Positions 45,063-55,873 of a stretch of DNA of 64,000 bases are shown in pieces. Within the stretch, counting starts at the first letter, position 1; each line of letters starts with the position of its first letter. Source of the stretch: CAVVZJ01 sp963752755 (GTDB lineage Bacteria > Planctomycetota > Planctomycetia > Isosphaerales > Isosphaeraceae). Below the pieces are notes generated by a model. It was not told the origin of the DNA. It ran no database searches and saw only the letters and a list, made by a program, of their open reading frames with translations. The position numbers were made by a program, and so were the translations under genes. The stretch is from assembly GCA_963752755.1 (NCBI GenBank), contig CAVVZJ010000004.1:310001-374000 (forward strand), written 5' to 3'.

Positions 45063-47793
45063 TCAGGGGACGTTGAAGATGTAGCCCTTGTTGTCGGAGG
45101 CGGCGACGGCGATCTGCTTGCCGTCGGGGCTCCAGGCGAGGCCGTAGCAGGGGGTGTTGGCGCCGACTTTCTGCTGGAAGAGGGGCTGGCCGGCGTCGGG
45201 GTCCCAGACGATGAGGGTGCCGGCGTAGCCGATGGAGGCGAGGCGCTTGCCGTCGGGGCTCCAGGCGAGCCATAGACGTCGTCGGGGTGGCCGGAGAGGG
45301 TCTTGATCTCCTTGGCGTCGGCGACGTTCCAGAGCCGGATGGTCTTATCGACGGAGCCGCTGGCGAGCTGGGCGCCGTCGGGGGGACGGAAGGCGACGCA
45401 GTAGACGGCGGCGGCGTGGCCCTCGCTCTTGCGGAGCTCCTTGCCGTCGGCGGGGTTCCAGTACTTGACGAGCTTGTCGTCGCCGCCGGTGGCGATCAGG
45501 TCGCCCTTGGGGGAGTAGGCGACGGAATAGACGACGTTCTCGTGGGCCTTCTCGACGGCGCGTTCCTGGGCGCCCTTCTCGACGTCCCAGATGCGGAAGG
45601 TCTTGTCGGCGGCGCCGGTGACGGCCTTCTTGCCGTCGGGGCTCCAGGCGACGCTGTAGATCTGGGCGCCGTGGCCGGCGAGGTTCTTGGTCGGGCCGGT
45701 GGGGGCGAGGGGCCAGACCTTGAGCGGTCTTGTCCTCGGAGCCGAGGACGAGGGTGGTGTTGTCGGGCAGGATGGCGACGGCGTTGACGGGGCCGCCGAA
45801 GCCGCCGAGGGTCTGGATGTCGGCCTTGGCGGGGTCGGCCTGGGAGAGGTCGAAGACCTTCGCGGTGTTGTCGGCGAGGCCGGCGACGAGGGTCTTGTTG
45901 TCGGCGCCGACGGCGAGGGAGAGGACGGCGGCGGGCTGGGGCGGGTACGTGACCATCGCGTTGCCGTTGCCGGCGTTCCAGGTGCGGATGGTCTTGTCGG
46001 CCGAGCCGGTGACGACCTTTTGCTGGTCCTTCGTGAAGAGCGACGGCGCGGACGGCGTCGCCGTGGCCGGAGAGCGTGCGGATTTCCTTGCCGTTGTTGA
46101 GGTCGAAGACCTTGGCGGTCTTGTCGGCGGAGCCGGTGAGGACCTGGGAGCCGTTGGGGTGGACGGCGACGGCGAAGACCGGCCCCTGGTGTCCGGCGAA
46201 GACGCGGACGGCGGCGGGCTTCCAGACGCGGAGCTTGTTGTCGGCACCGGCGGAGACGACCTGGGCGTTGTCGGGCAGGACGGCGACGCCGGCGAGGGCG
46301 GCGCCGTGGGCGCAGAGGTCCTGAAGCTCGCGGCCGTCGGCGGCGTCCCAGAAGCGGACGGAGTTGTCGGCGGAGCCGGTGGCGACCTTGTTGTTGTCGT
46401 TGGAGAGCCAGACGGCGTTGACGGGTCCGGCGTGGCCGTTGAAGGTGGCGAGGTTCTTGGCGTCGCCGACCTGCCAGAGCTTGGCGGTCTTGTCGGCGGA
46501 GCCGGTCAGGAGGCGCTGGCCGTCGCGGCTGACGTTCAGGCAGAGGACGGCGTCGCCGTGGCCGCCGAAGTCGCGGATCGATTTGCCCTCGTTGATGTTC
46601 CAGAGCTTGGCGGTCTTGTCGGCGGAGGCGGAGAGGAGGAGGTTGCCGTCATTGGGGGCGAAGGCGAGGGCGTTGATCCGGGCGCCGTGGCCGGCCATCG
46701 CCTTGACCTCGGCGCCGTCGGCGACGTTGTAAACGCGGATCTGGTTGTCCTCGCCGGCGGTGGCGAGCCGGGCGCCGTCGGGCGGAAGGCGAGGGCGGTG
46801 ATCGGGGCGGGGAGGTTCTCGATCTTCTTGACCTCGGCGCCGTCGGCGACGTTGTGGACGTGGACGGTCTTCGCGTTCGTGGCGAAGGCGACCTGGCCGC
46901 CGTCGGCCTTCGAGGGCGAGGGCGGAGACGACCTCGGGGGCGGGGATTTCCTTGATGAGGTTGCCGTCGGCGGAGTTCCAGACGCGGACAACCTTGTCGT
47001 CGCCGGCGGTGGCGACCTTCGAGCCGTCGGCATTGGCGGCGAAGACCTTGACGGGGCCCTTGGCCTCGACGACCTTCGGTTCCTCGATCGGGAGTTGCCA
47101 GAGGCGGGCGAGGCCGTCGGAGCCGGCGGAGACGAGGAGCTGATTGTTCGGGGCGTAGGCGAGGCCGAGGACGGTGTCGGCGGGGGTTTCGATCACGCCT
47201 TGCGGGGCGCCGTCGGCGGGGTTCCAGAGGCGGATGGTGCGGGCCTTGTCGCCGGAGGCGACTTGCTGGCCGTCGGGGCGCTAGGCGACGGACTCGACGT
47301 CGGCGGCGTGGCCGTTGAGGTCGCGGGGGTCGGCGTTGAGGTCCCAGAGCTTGACGGCCGGGCCGGTGGTGACGGCGAGGTTCTTGCCGTCGGGGCTGAG
47401 GGCCTCGGCGTGGATGCCGGCGGGCTGGCCGGCAAGCTCCTTCGTGGAGCCGGACGTGGGGCGGGCCCAGACCTTGGCGGTCTTGTCGAGGCTGCCGGAG
47501 AGGATCTGCTGGCTATCGGGGCTGGCGGCGACGGAGAGGACGAGGCTGGTGTGTCCCTCGTACTTGTGCAGCTCCTTGCGGCTGGTGGCGTCCCAGACGC
47601 GGACGGTGTTGTCGAAGCCGCCGGTGAGGATCATCTTGCCGTCGGGCGTCCAGGCGACGGTATAGACGGGCTCGGTGTGGCCGTCGAGCGTGCCGACCAG
47701 CTCGGCCTGCTGGGCGAGGGCGAGGCCGGTGGTGGCGAGGGCGGTGAAGGACAGGGCGAGGAGTCGTGGGCGGGGGAATCGGGGCAGGCTCAT
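45063..47793 (-). pseudogene. Secreted WD40 beta-propeller protein, multiply frameshifted
   Basis: A signal peptide (LLALSFTALATTGLALAQQ) is followed by at least a dozen WD40 repeats, each with GH...D...VWD-type ends (for example GHTEPVYTVAWTPDGKMILT and GHGDAVLCLNVSRDGQRLLT). The protein would be about 900 residues, folding as two propellers in the periplasm or outside. The reading frame breaks near 46910, 46790, 46040, 45720 and 45265, and a TAG replaces the expected Trp in SVAWRPDG at 47281-47283. The many breaks in a repetitive gene may partly be assembly error. No partner domain is present. Confidence 0.8.
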
Positions 47794-48103
47794 GGGGGTG
47801 GGCTCCTGGGGTGGGACGTTCCGGAGGTCGCGGCGGTGGTTCGTCGCAGGCCCCCGGGGCGCACAAAAGCCGTCGTGCGCCGGGCAGCTCCTGGCGCCGA
47901 ACATAGACGCCGTGGTGCGGGATTGCAACTGTCTGCCGCTCGCCGCGGGTGAGGCTTCGCACCCGTGCGGACGCTGCCGTTGCCTCGACGCGCCGGGTAT
48001 GATATCCAGCAAAGAGTCTTCCGGTCCGCAGGTGAGGCTCGGACCCGGTGCGACCCGCCCACCCACACCCAGGCGATCCCGAGAGTCGAGACTGACCCGA
48101 CCC

Positions 48104-48637
48104 ATGACCGAACGCTACTGGCTCGTCTTGCCGAACGGTGGCCGACAGTTGATCGACCCGGTCCAGTTCGACCTGGCCGACATCGCCGAGCGGGCGAGGA
48201 AACTCGGCGGTCGACTCATCACCGAGACGATCATTGCCGAGGGATCAGCTACCCTGGCCGCCTCCTTACGGCCGTTCGAGCCGCCGGTCTCGGCCGTCGG
48301 GCCACTCTTCCGGGCAAGACTCGAACGGATTCATGTTTGCTCGGATGACTATTTCCTCGACGTGAACATGCGACCGACGGTGCGAGTCCTTGGCGGCTAT
48401 TACAAGCGGAGGCGGCTGGTGCGGGTCTATTCGCACGACCGCCAGACCGGCCGGCGGCCGATGGACGAGCTGTTTGACACATTCCTGCACGAGATGGCAC
48501 ACCACCTCGAATATACGGAGCCACAGACCTTCAACGCTCGCTCTTGCGGCCGGGTGCCGGGAAGGATGCACAGCCCGCTCTTCTGGAGGATTCTGGGGGA
48601 GTTGAAGGGGAGATGGGGGGAACTGCATCGGGAATGA
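48104..48637 (+). CDS. Putative zinc metallopeptidase-like protein (HExxH), 177 aa
   Basis: The intact frame from ATG 48104 carries DTFLHEMAHHLEYTEPQTFN with an HExxH zinc motif (HEMAHH) and a downstream His in GRMHSPLFWRILGELKG, the spacing of SprT/WLM-type proteins. The N-terminal 80 residues (MTERYWLVLPNGGRQLIDPV) are not recognised. There is no signal peptide. A catalytic role is inferred from the motif only. Confidence 0.7.
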   Translation: MTERYWLVLPNGGRQLIDPVQFDLADIAERARKLGGRLITETIIAEGSATLAASLRPFEPPVSAVGPLFRARLERIHVCSDDYFLDVNMRPTVRVLGGYYKRRRLVRVYSHDRQTGRRPMDELFDTFLHEMAHHLEYTEPQTFNARSCGRVPGRMHSPLFWRILGELKGRWGELHRE

Positions 48638-48752
48638 AGAGGATGCGATCCTCTCGCCAGGGCGCCGGGGTCGCCCAGGAAGATGGAGAAGACAGAGTCC
48701 GCCTCTTCGCTTCCTGGGCGAGCATTGCGTGCTTGCGAAAGATTTTGTCTTG

Positions 48753-49308
48753 TCAACCCTCCGTCAGCCCCAGCTCCTTGAGCTTGGCGACAACGTCCTG
48801 GCCGGCCGTCTCGGTGCGCTGCTGGACGCCCTTGTCGATGTAGCGGATGGTGCCTTCCTTGTCGATGTAGAAGGTCCAGCGCTCGGGGACATGCGCGGCC
48901 CTCGTGGACGACGCCGTACGCCTTGGCGACGTCCTTGTCCGGGTCGCTGAGGATCGGGTACTGGGCATTGAGCGACTTGGCGAACTCGGTGTTCGTCTTC
49001 ACGTCGTCGGTGCTGGCGGTGAAGTAGGCGGCACCGGAGTTCTTGAGGGCCTCGTTGTTGGCCTGGAACGACTTGCATTCCTTGGTGCAGCCGCCGGTGA
49101 ACGCCTTGGGGAACCAGGCGATCACGACCGGCTTCTTGCCGTGGAAGTCGGAGAGCTTGTAAGTCTTACCGTCTGACGCCTTCAGTTCGAAGTCTGGCGC
49201 CTTGTCGCCGACCTTCAGGTCCGCGTCCGCCGCCAGGGCGACCCCGCCCAGAAGCGCGACGCCCACGCCCAGCGCGGTCAGGCCGCGCACCCATGTCCGA
49301 CGCACCAT
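48753..49308 (-). CDS. Exported peroxiredoxin (AhpC/TSA family), frameshifted
   Basis: A signal peptide (LTALGVGVALLGGVALAADA) is followed by a thioredoxin-fold peroxiredoxin of Bcp type: LKVGDKAPDFELKASDGKTY, then the peroxidatic region AWFPKAFTGGCTKECKSFQA. The usual P-x3-T-x2-C pattern reads PKAFTGGCTKEC, with the resolving-type Cys five residues later. One extra G near 48895 separates YGVVHE from AAHVPERWTFYIDKEGTIRY. Corrected length is about 184 residues. It would reduce peroxides outside the cytoplasm. Confidence 0.85.
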
Positions 49309-49534
49309 CGGTTCGTCCTCCCACTTCCTCAATGTTGTCGAATCCCGCGGCTTTACGAGCGGACCGCGGCGCGACTGTGAGCGTAGCAGGCCGTCGCGCG
49401 GGGATCAACGAGGGAGCCGGTCGCGTCGGGAACCCTCCATCGACTCGACCGCAGCCCCGGCCGGGGGTTAGACTGGTGTTCATCCATCCCGGTTTTCCTG
49501 AAGCGTTCCTTCCAGTCGAGGTCTCGCAACGCCC

Positions 49535-52347
49535 ATGGCCCGATCGCGAAACGCCACCAAGGAGCCCGAGGCTCCCCGGGTCAGGACCGCTCCGTCGCGG
49601 GGAAGCCAGGCGAGGTCGGAAGGGGGGCTGGTCTGGCTTGACGCCTGCATCGTCCTGGCGTTCCTTGCCTTGACGTTCCTCCTCGGCGCCTTCCCGCTCA
49701 ATGACACCGACTTCTGGTGGCACCTCCGCACCGGCGATTTGATCCGTCAGAACGGCGAGGTGCCCCAGTTCGATCCCTACCTCTACGGTGTGCCGCCGAA
49801 GACCCCCTGGATCGACCTGCACTGGGGCTTCGAGCTGCTCCTGAGCTGGGGTTACGCGATGGGCGGGGTTGTCCTGCTGAACCTGGCGAAGTGCGTCGTC
49901 ACGACGGCGGCCGTCGCCCTCCTCCTGACCGCGAGACGACGCGACTGGCCGGTCTGGACGATGGCCCTGGCGTGGTTGCCGGCCTTGCTGGTGCTGGCGG
50001 GCCGGATGTATGTGCGACCGGAAACCTTGACCTTGCTGTTCATGGCCTCGTATCTGGCCGTGCTGTTCCGGTGGAAGGAGCGGCCCTGGCTGGCGTTTGC
50101 GCTGCCGGTCGTGCAGGTCTTGTGGGTCAACGTGCAGGGACTTTTCGTGTTCGGGCCGGTCTTGCTGGCCGTTGCCTTGCTCGACGCGGCGATGGAGTCG
50201 GGGGCGTTCGACAAGGGGCGGAAGCGTTGGTGGAGGACCGTGCTCACCGCATCGACATTGACCGGCTTCGCCTGCCTGCTCAATCCGTACGGCCTGGTCG
50301 GCGCCCTCTTCCCGATCCAGCTTCTCGGGACGATGGGCAACCCGGTCTTCGAGAACATTGGCGAGCTGCAACCCCTGCCGAAGTTCATCCGCTCGGCGGG
50401 CTGGGGCAACGTGTCGCTCCGACTGCATCTGGCGACGATGATCGTCGGCGCCCTCAGCTTCCTCCTGCCGCTTTGCTGGCGCGTCCGGATTCGCCTCGAC
50501 CGGCCGGTGGCGGGGAAGACCGAGTCGCCCGGTCAAAGATCGGACCGGAAAACGGCGAAGAAATCGCGGAAAACCCCCAGGAAGCCCGGGAGCAAGGCGG
50601 AGGAGCCGTGGCGTCTGAGTCCCTTCCGGTTCCTGCTCTTCGCGGTCTTCTGCCTTCTGAGCTGGAAAGCGACGCGGAATAGCCACCAGTTCGCCACGGT
50701 CATCGGCACCATCAGTGCCTGGAATCTCGGCGAGTGGGCGGCGGCGATCCGTCGGCGTCGGCTGGAGAACGGGTGGAGCCCGACGCCCGGCGCCGCAGTC
50801 TGGCCGAGGGTGGGGGTCCTGGTGGGCATCAGCCTGCTGTTCGTCGCGGTCGCCAGCGGCGCCTACTACGATCTGCTCGGAGAGGGGAGGACGGTCGGCC
50901 TGGGCGAAAAGCCGCTCTGGTATCCGCATGGAGCCGTGCGCGCGGCGGGTCGTCCGGGGATGCCGGATCGGTTCGTCTGCTTCCACAATGGCCACGCGTC
51001 GCTGTTCGAATAGGCACGGGGTCCTGAAAAGAAAGTTTATGTTGATGCTCGCCTGGAAGTGATCGGCCCGAAACTCTACAGGGAATACCTGGATCTGCAA
51101 GCGCTGATGGTCGAGGGCCGCGAGGGCTGGGAGGCCGCGGTTGCGCGCACAGGGGTATCCGGGCGTGCTCGCGGACCTGGTCCAGGTTGGATCGGAGGCG
51201 ATCCCGGCGACGCTCCTGGCCGACCGGGACTGGGTCTGCGTCTGGTTCGACGCCGTGGCGGCCGACTTCGTGCACCGGTCAAGCCCGGCGGCGTCGGGGC
51301 GGATCGACTTCACGCGGAGACACTTCGACCCGGAACCGAAAACCGACCCGCGGGGTGTCGAGGAGCTGAACGCCACGGCCAAGGCGTTGCGGGCCGTGGC
51401 GACGATGTTGCTGAGGCGCAGTGGTCCCGACCTGGTCCATCCGCTCCTGTTGCTGGGTCACGGCGACCGCGCACCGGGCGTTGGCCTCGGTCCCCGACTC
51501 GGCCGAGGCGTGGAAGCAACTCGGCCTGATCGAGACCCTCCGCATCACGATCGGCGACGCGATCGCGGCCCGGACCCGCAAGCCGTTCGACCCGCTGTTC
51601 GACCTTCCCGTCATGCGAGCCACTTACGCCCTCCAGCGCGCCGATCAGCTACGGCCCGGGGATTTCCTCACACTCTTCACGCTGGAGACCCTGGATGAAC
51701 CGCGGGGAATGCTGGAATCGGCGTTGCCGCGGCTCCGGCGTCTGGAGAGTCTGGCCGCGATCAACGAGATTCAACGCACGGCGCAGGAGGCGGCTCGGGC
51801 ACGGATCGAGGTGCTGGAAGCCCGGGTTGGCCCGGAGCCGCGGGGCGACTGGAAGAACCTGGAGGAGCTGGAGCGGACGTTCGGCTCGCTCCTCGAACGG
51901 GGACGGGTCGCCTCGGCCGCGGCCTTGCTGGAGCGGGCTTATCGGCCTCGCGAGCGGTCGTGGGAAGTGACCGACCGGCTGGCGACGTTGCGGCTGCACC
52001 TCGGCCAGCCCGCCGAGGCGCGGGCGGTCTGGCAATCGGCCGCTCTGGTGCCCCGACCGGGTCTCCGCGAGGCGCGGGTCGCGGCGACCTATCTGATCGA
52101 GGAGGACTACGAATCGGCCCGTCGCCACTATCGCGAGGCGATTGCCGCCGAGCCGACGCTGTTCGAGGCCCTCTACGGCATCGCCGTGCTCGAAGCGGAT
52201 GCGGGACGTCGCCAGGAAGCTCGCGAGGCGGCGACGGCGGCGGTCGAGCAGGCCCCGTCCGACGTGGCCCGGCTCGCGGCGCGGGAGATCCTGGCCGAGA
52301 CCGCGGCGGAGTCACCTGGAAGCGTGGGCCTTGAAACGGCGGAGTAG
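49535..52347 (+). pseudogene. Multi-pass membrane protein with C-terminal TPR-like region, broken
   Basis: About 936 residues after correction. The N-terminal half has about ten hydrophobic segments and the block LNDTDFWWHLRTGDLIRQNG, typical of planctomycete membrane proteins resembling GT39/GT83-type glycosyltransferases. A Lys-rich cytoplasmic loop lies near residue 340. An in-frame TAG at 51011-51013 follows GHASLFE, and the frame then continues GPEKKVYVDARLEVIGPKLY. Single extra bases near 51150 and 51465 shift it twice. The C-terminal part (DSAEAWKQLGLIETLRITIG, YRPRERSWEVTDRLATLRLH, EDYESARRHYREAIAAEPTL) is TPR-like. The function is unknown. Confidence 0.72.
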
Positions 52348-52461
52348 GCCCGACTTCAGTCGGGCCTGTCGTGGGACGAGCCTCCCCCTGCGTCGATGAA
52401 CGTGGCCTGTGAACTCGCGGCATCCTCGGTTTTGTGTAGGCCCGACTGAAGTCGGACCTAC
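52344..52461. repeat. Twin-hairpin palindrome with long spacer
   Basis: Left unit 52344-52367 and right unit 52436-52461 are inverted copies (core AGGCCCGAC-ttca-GTCGGGCCT), each forming its own hairpin, separated by about 68 bp. The left unit overlaps the TAG of the membrane/TPR gene. The repeat fills the gap to the convergent isomerase-like gene and may terminate both. Confidence 0.8.
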
Positions 52462-52496
52462 TCGGCAGCGATGACAACAGATCCAGGCGTATCGAA

Positions 52497-53405
52497 TCAG
52501 CCGATGAGCTCGCGGAGCCGCTTGAGGTGTCGGGGGACGGCCTTCATCGGGTCCTCGGCGGCCTCGTATTCGAGGACGACGTAGCCGGAGTAGCGAGCGT
52601 CGCGGAGGATGTCGACGATCTTGGAGAGGTCGGCGTCTTCCTTTTTGCCCTTGCGGGAGATCTCGGTCTTGACCTGGACGTTCACGGCGTAGGGGGCGAG
52701 CTGGGCGATCTCGGCGTAGGGGTCGTCGCCGTGGAAGTTGCCGGTGTCGAGGTTGACGCCGAAGCCGCCGTCGGGGGCCTTGACCGCCTGGACGAGACGG
52801 AGCAACTGCTTCGGCGTGGCCGTGATGCCGCCGTGGTTCTCCAGGGCCAGGGTGATGCCCTTCGCGACGGCGTGTGGCAGCAAGGACTCGATCCCCTCGA
52901 CGACCCGCCGGGCGACCGCCTCCTCGTCTTCGCCGCGGGGGACGGTGCCGCCGAAGACGCGGATGACCGGGGCGGTGAGCTCGGCGGCGTGGTCGATCCA
53001 GACCTTGATCTGGCGGAGATCGGCGTCGCGACGGGGGCCGGGCGGCAGGCAGAAGTCGTTGCGGATGGCCGTGCCGGAGATGTCCAGGCCGCGGAGGAAG
53101 GCGTATTGCTGGAGCTTGTGGAAGTAGGCCGCGTCGTAGCCCTCGGGGAACCAGTAGGAGGTCGGCTCGACGGCGTCGAGCGCCTGGTCGGCGGCAAAAT
53201 CGACGAACCCGAACATGTCCATTTTCGGGTTTTTGAAGTCGAGATACTGGCGGAACGAGTAGGCGGCGAGGCTCAGCTTCATGTGGCTCGGGCGGGTCCG
53301 GCCGATCGGGTCGATGGCACGGGCCGGCCGGGCGAGGGCCAGGGGACCTGCGGTGGCCGCGAGAGCGGCGCGGGCGAGGAAGCCGCGTCGGGTCGTGCGG
53401 GGCAT
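52497..53405 (-). CDS. Sugar phosphate isomerase/epimerase-like TIM-barrel protein, exported, 302 aa
   Basis: The ATG at 53405 opens a Tat-type signal (RTTRRGFLARAALAATAG). The barrel (xylose isomerase-like, AP endonuclease 2 family) shows SLAAYSFRQYLDFKNPKMDM, RVFGGTVPRGEDEEAVARRV, ITLALENHGGITATP with the metal-binding Glu, and FGVNLDTGNFHGDDPYAEIA with Asp and His. The last metal Glu is in YVVLEYEAAEDP. Such Tat-exported proteins are numerous in planctomycetes; the substrate is unknown. The frame is intact. Confidence 0.87.
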   Translation of the reverse strand: MPRTTRRGFLARAALAATAGPLALARPARAIDPIGRTRPSHMKLSLAAYSFRQYLDFKNPKMDMFGFVDFAADQALDAVEPTSYWFPEGYDAAYFHKLQQYAFLRGLDISGTAIRNDFCLPPGPRRDADLRQIKVWIDHAAELTAPVIRVFGGTVPRGEDEEAVARRVVEGIESLLPHAVAKGITLALENHGGITATPKQLLRLVQAVKAPDGGFGVNLDTGNFHGDDPYAEIAQLAPYAVNVQVKTEISRKGKKEDADLSKIVDILRDARYSGYVVLEYEAAEDPMKAVPRHLKRLRELIG

Positions 53406-53582
53406 GGGTGGCGCTCCGTCCGTCGGGGTGGGGTGGGGTGGCTTGTGAGATCCGGGCCCCGACGGGGTCGTGAGGACCGCCGTCGGGAATTCACGGATCA
53501 TAGCGCGTGCGAGGACGGACCGCCACAGTCCAGTCGGTCCCGTTGGTCGCGTTTTGCGAGAAGAGGGCGTGCGGCTTGCGCC

Positions 53583-55086
53583 CTAGAGCGTGCGGTCGTC
53601 CAGGTCGGAGAGCAGGTCGTTGATCTCGCGGGAGAACTCGAAGCCGCTGTCGCCCGGTCCGGAGCGGCTGCCGGCGATGCTCCCCTCGGGTTCGGGGACA
53701 TCGGCCCCCTCGCGTCGCGACGACGATCGGCGCTCTTCCAGGTCGGCCTGGGTCCGGGCGCGGAGGTAGAGCTTGATGGGGATGTCCTTGAACGGCAACT
53801 TCTCGCGGAAGACATTGAGCAGGTAGCGCTGATACGTCGCGTCGAACAGCGAGGGGGTGTTGACGAAGAGGACGACGGTGGGCGGCTCGGTGCCGACCTG
53901 GGTGGCGTAATAGATCTTGGGGGTGCGGTTCTCGCGCATGGAGGGCGGATGGGCCTGCACGGCGTCGCGGAGCACGCGGTTCAAGGTGCCGGTACTGACC
54001 CGGCGACGGGCCTGCTTGAACATCGTCTGGCCGAGGTTCAGGAGGGCCTTGACGTTCTTGCCCGTCTTGGCCGTGATGAACGCGATTGGGGCATACGCCA
54101 TCGTGCGGAAGGCGTGCTGCACGGAGTAGGCGTACTTGTTCATCATCTCGGATGAGCCGCCACTCTGCTCGATCATCACGTCCCACTTGTTGATGACGAA
54201 CACGCAGGGCTTCGACTGCTTGGCGATGTAGTCCGCCAGTTGCTTGTCGAGCCGGGTGACGCCCTGAGTCGGATCGAGCAGCAGGAAGACGACGTCGGCG
54301 CGACGGATCGAGGCGCTCGGCGCGGTGGATCGAGTAGAAGTCAAGGTCGTCGCGGATCTTGGCCTTGCGGCGGACGCCGGCGGTGTCGATCGCGACGAAG
54401 GGCAGACCATCCAGCTCGAAGCGGACGTCGACCGAGTCGCGGGTCGTGCCGGCGACTTCCGAAACGATCATCCGTTCGGCGCGGGCGAGGGTGTTAATGA
54501 AGGTCGATTTGCCGGTGTTCGGCCGGCCGACAACGGCGATCTTCATCACCTCCTCGGCGGGGTGGTCCGGGTCGTCGGCGGGCAGCTTCTCGGTGATCAC
54601 CTGGAGGAGCTGGCGGCGGTTGCGGTTCTGCTTCGTCGAGACATAGACCGGCGTGCCGCGGCCGAGCTTGTGGAATTCTTGGGCGAGGTCTTCGAGATGA
54701 GGTTCGTCGGCCTTGTTGATGACGAGGATGATCGGCCGGTCGATGTAGCGGAGACGCTGGGCGACCTCCTGGTCGAGCGGCATGAGCCCCTCGCGGCAAT
54801 CGACCACGAAGAGGATGAGGTTGGCCTCCTCCATCGCGGTCTCGATCTGCTTCTCGACGTGGTCGGTCAGGTCGTCGCGATCGACCATGCCGATGCCGCC
54901 GGTATCGATCAGCTCGACGAAACGGCTCCCCTCCTCCTCGCCAAGCTGGACGAGTGAGCCGATGCGGTCGCGGGTCACGCCGGCCGTGTCGTCCACGATG
55001 GCGATCTTCCGACGAGCGATCCAGTTGAACAGCGAGGATTTGCCGACGTTGGGCCGGCCGACGATGACAACTTTGGGTAGTGGCAT
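53583..55086 (-). CDS. der: Ribosome-assembly GTPase Der, one frameshift
   Basis: This tandem GTPase is needed for 50S subunit assembly. G domain 1 has VVIVGRPNVGKSSLFN, ELIDTGG and VINKADEP. G domain 2 has IAVVGRPNTGKSTFIN, AIDTAGVRRKAK and VINKWDVM. A KH-like C-terminal domain follows (PFKDIPIKLYLRARTQADLE) with an acidic tail. One extra C near 54315 shifts the frame between SIHRAER and SIRRADVVFLLLDPTQGV. Corrected length is about 500 residues. Because der is generally essential, the indel is probably an error in the sequence. A matching promoter lies at 55248-55275. Confidence 0.92.
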
Positions 55087-55247
55087 GGCTACCGCGTCCT
55101 GGGCCCGGGGCCGCGAACGACAACGACAGCGGGGGAGGTCGCAGTCGCGCAAGGAAGGAGGGAAGACTCGGAAGGCCCGGCGGCCCGCGGGTTTCAAAGG
55201 GGGCGACCCATCGGTGCCGGGAATGCACGGCCGGGAGCTTCACGTTT

Positions 55248-55275
55248 ATTATAAGAGGAAACCCCAATTCGACAA
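55248..55275 (-). promoter_or_regulatory. Predicted sigma70-type promoter for der
   Basis: On the minus strand a TATAAT hexamer (55253-55248) lies 16 bp after TTGTCG (55275-55270), in an AT-rich patch unusual for this window. It points toward der, about 160 bp upstream of its ATG. The assignment is by pattern only. Confidence 0.55.
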
Positions 55276-55480
55276 TACGAGCGGTCCGGTCCCCGGTTCG
55301 TCCCTATCCAGAAATGATCGAGAATCGCGACCATGACCGAACATTTTGAGACGTCGGCTCGGGACACCACGGGCGGCTTCACACTTCTCGACGGCGCGTG
55401 CGCTGGTGATCGGCGCGGCGGTCGGATCGGTCCACCTCCGCGGCTCGCCTGGAGAGGACCTGCGGCAGGGAGGGGCGGTC

Positions 55481-55873
55481 ATGTTCTGGCTGACGTTTGC
55501 GGGCGTGGCCTTGACGGCCGCCGGTCCTTTCCTCTTGCTGGCACGCAGGTTCGGGCGACGGCCGCCCGGCTACCCCCGGCTCGGCGACCGCACCTGGGCG
55601 ATCCTCGGCGTGCCCTGGGTCCTGACCGCGATCCTCCGGGCCTCGTCCCGGAGCCGCGGGCCCGACGGGCTCGACCTCTACACCCTCGCCCTGGCCCTCG
55701 GGCTCGCCATCGCCTGCCTGACGACCGTGGCGATCGTCTGGAAGCACTGGGTTCAGGCACCGCCGAGGGCCCACGACGAGGAACCGACGAGCTGGACAGC
55801 GCGGATCGGCATGATGCTTTCGGTCGCCTGGCCGATCCAGTGCGGCTTCGGCCTGGTCGTGACCTCGCCATGA
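55481..55873 (+). CDS. Small four-helix membrane protein, 130 aa
   Basis: ATG 55481 follows an AGGGAGGGG ribosome binding site. Hydrophobic segments are LTFAGVALTAAGPFLLLA, WAILGVPWVLTAIL, LYTLALALGLAIACLTTVAI and MMLSVAWPIQCGFGLVV. No family is recognised. The stop overlaps the start of the next gene (ATGA, 55870-55873), so they form a coupled pair of membrane proteins. The 394 bp upstream (55087-55480) holds only the der promoter as far as I can see. Confidence 0.75.
   Translation: MFWLTFAGVALTAAGPFLLLARRFGRRPPGYPRLGDRTWAILGVPWVLTAILRASSRSRGPDGLDLYTLALALGLAIACLTTVAIVWKHWVQAPPRAHDEEPTSWTARIGMMLSVAWPIQCGFGLVVTSP

Noticed and set aside
45730..47952. Long open frame (740 codons) on the plus strand
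   Set aside because: It is antisense to the WD40 gene, with low-complexity Gly/Val/Ala sequence and no domain; a shadow of GC-rich coding DNA.
49166..51382. Long open frame (738 codons) on the minus strand
   Set aside because: It is antisense to the membrane protein gene; Arg/Gln/Pro-rich with no recognisable domain.
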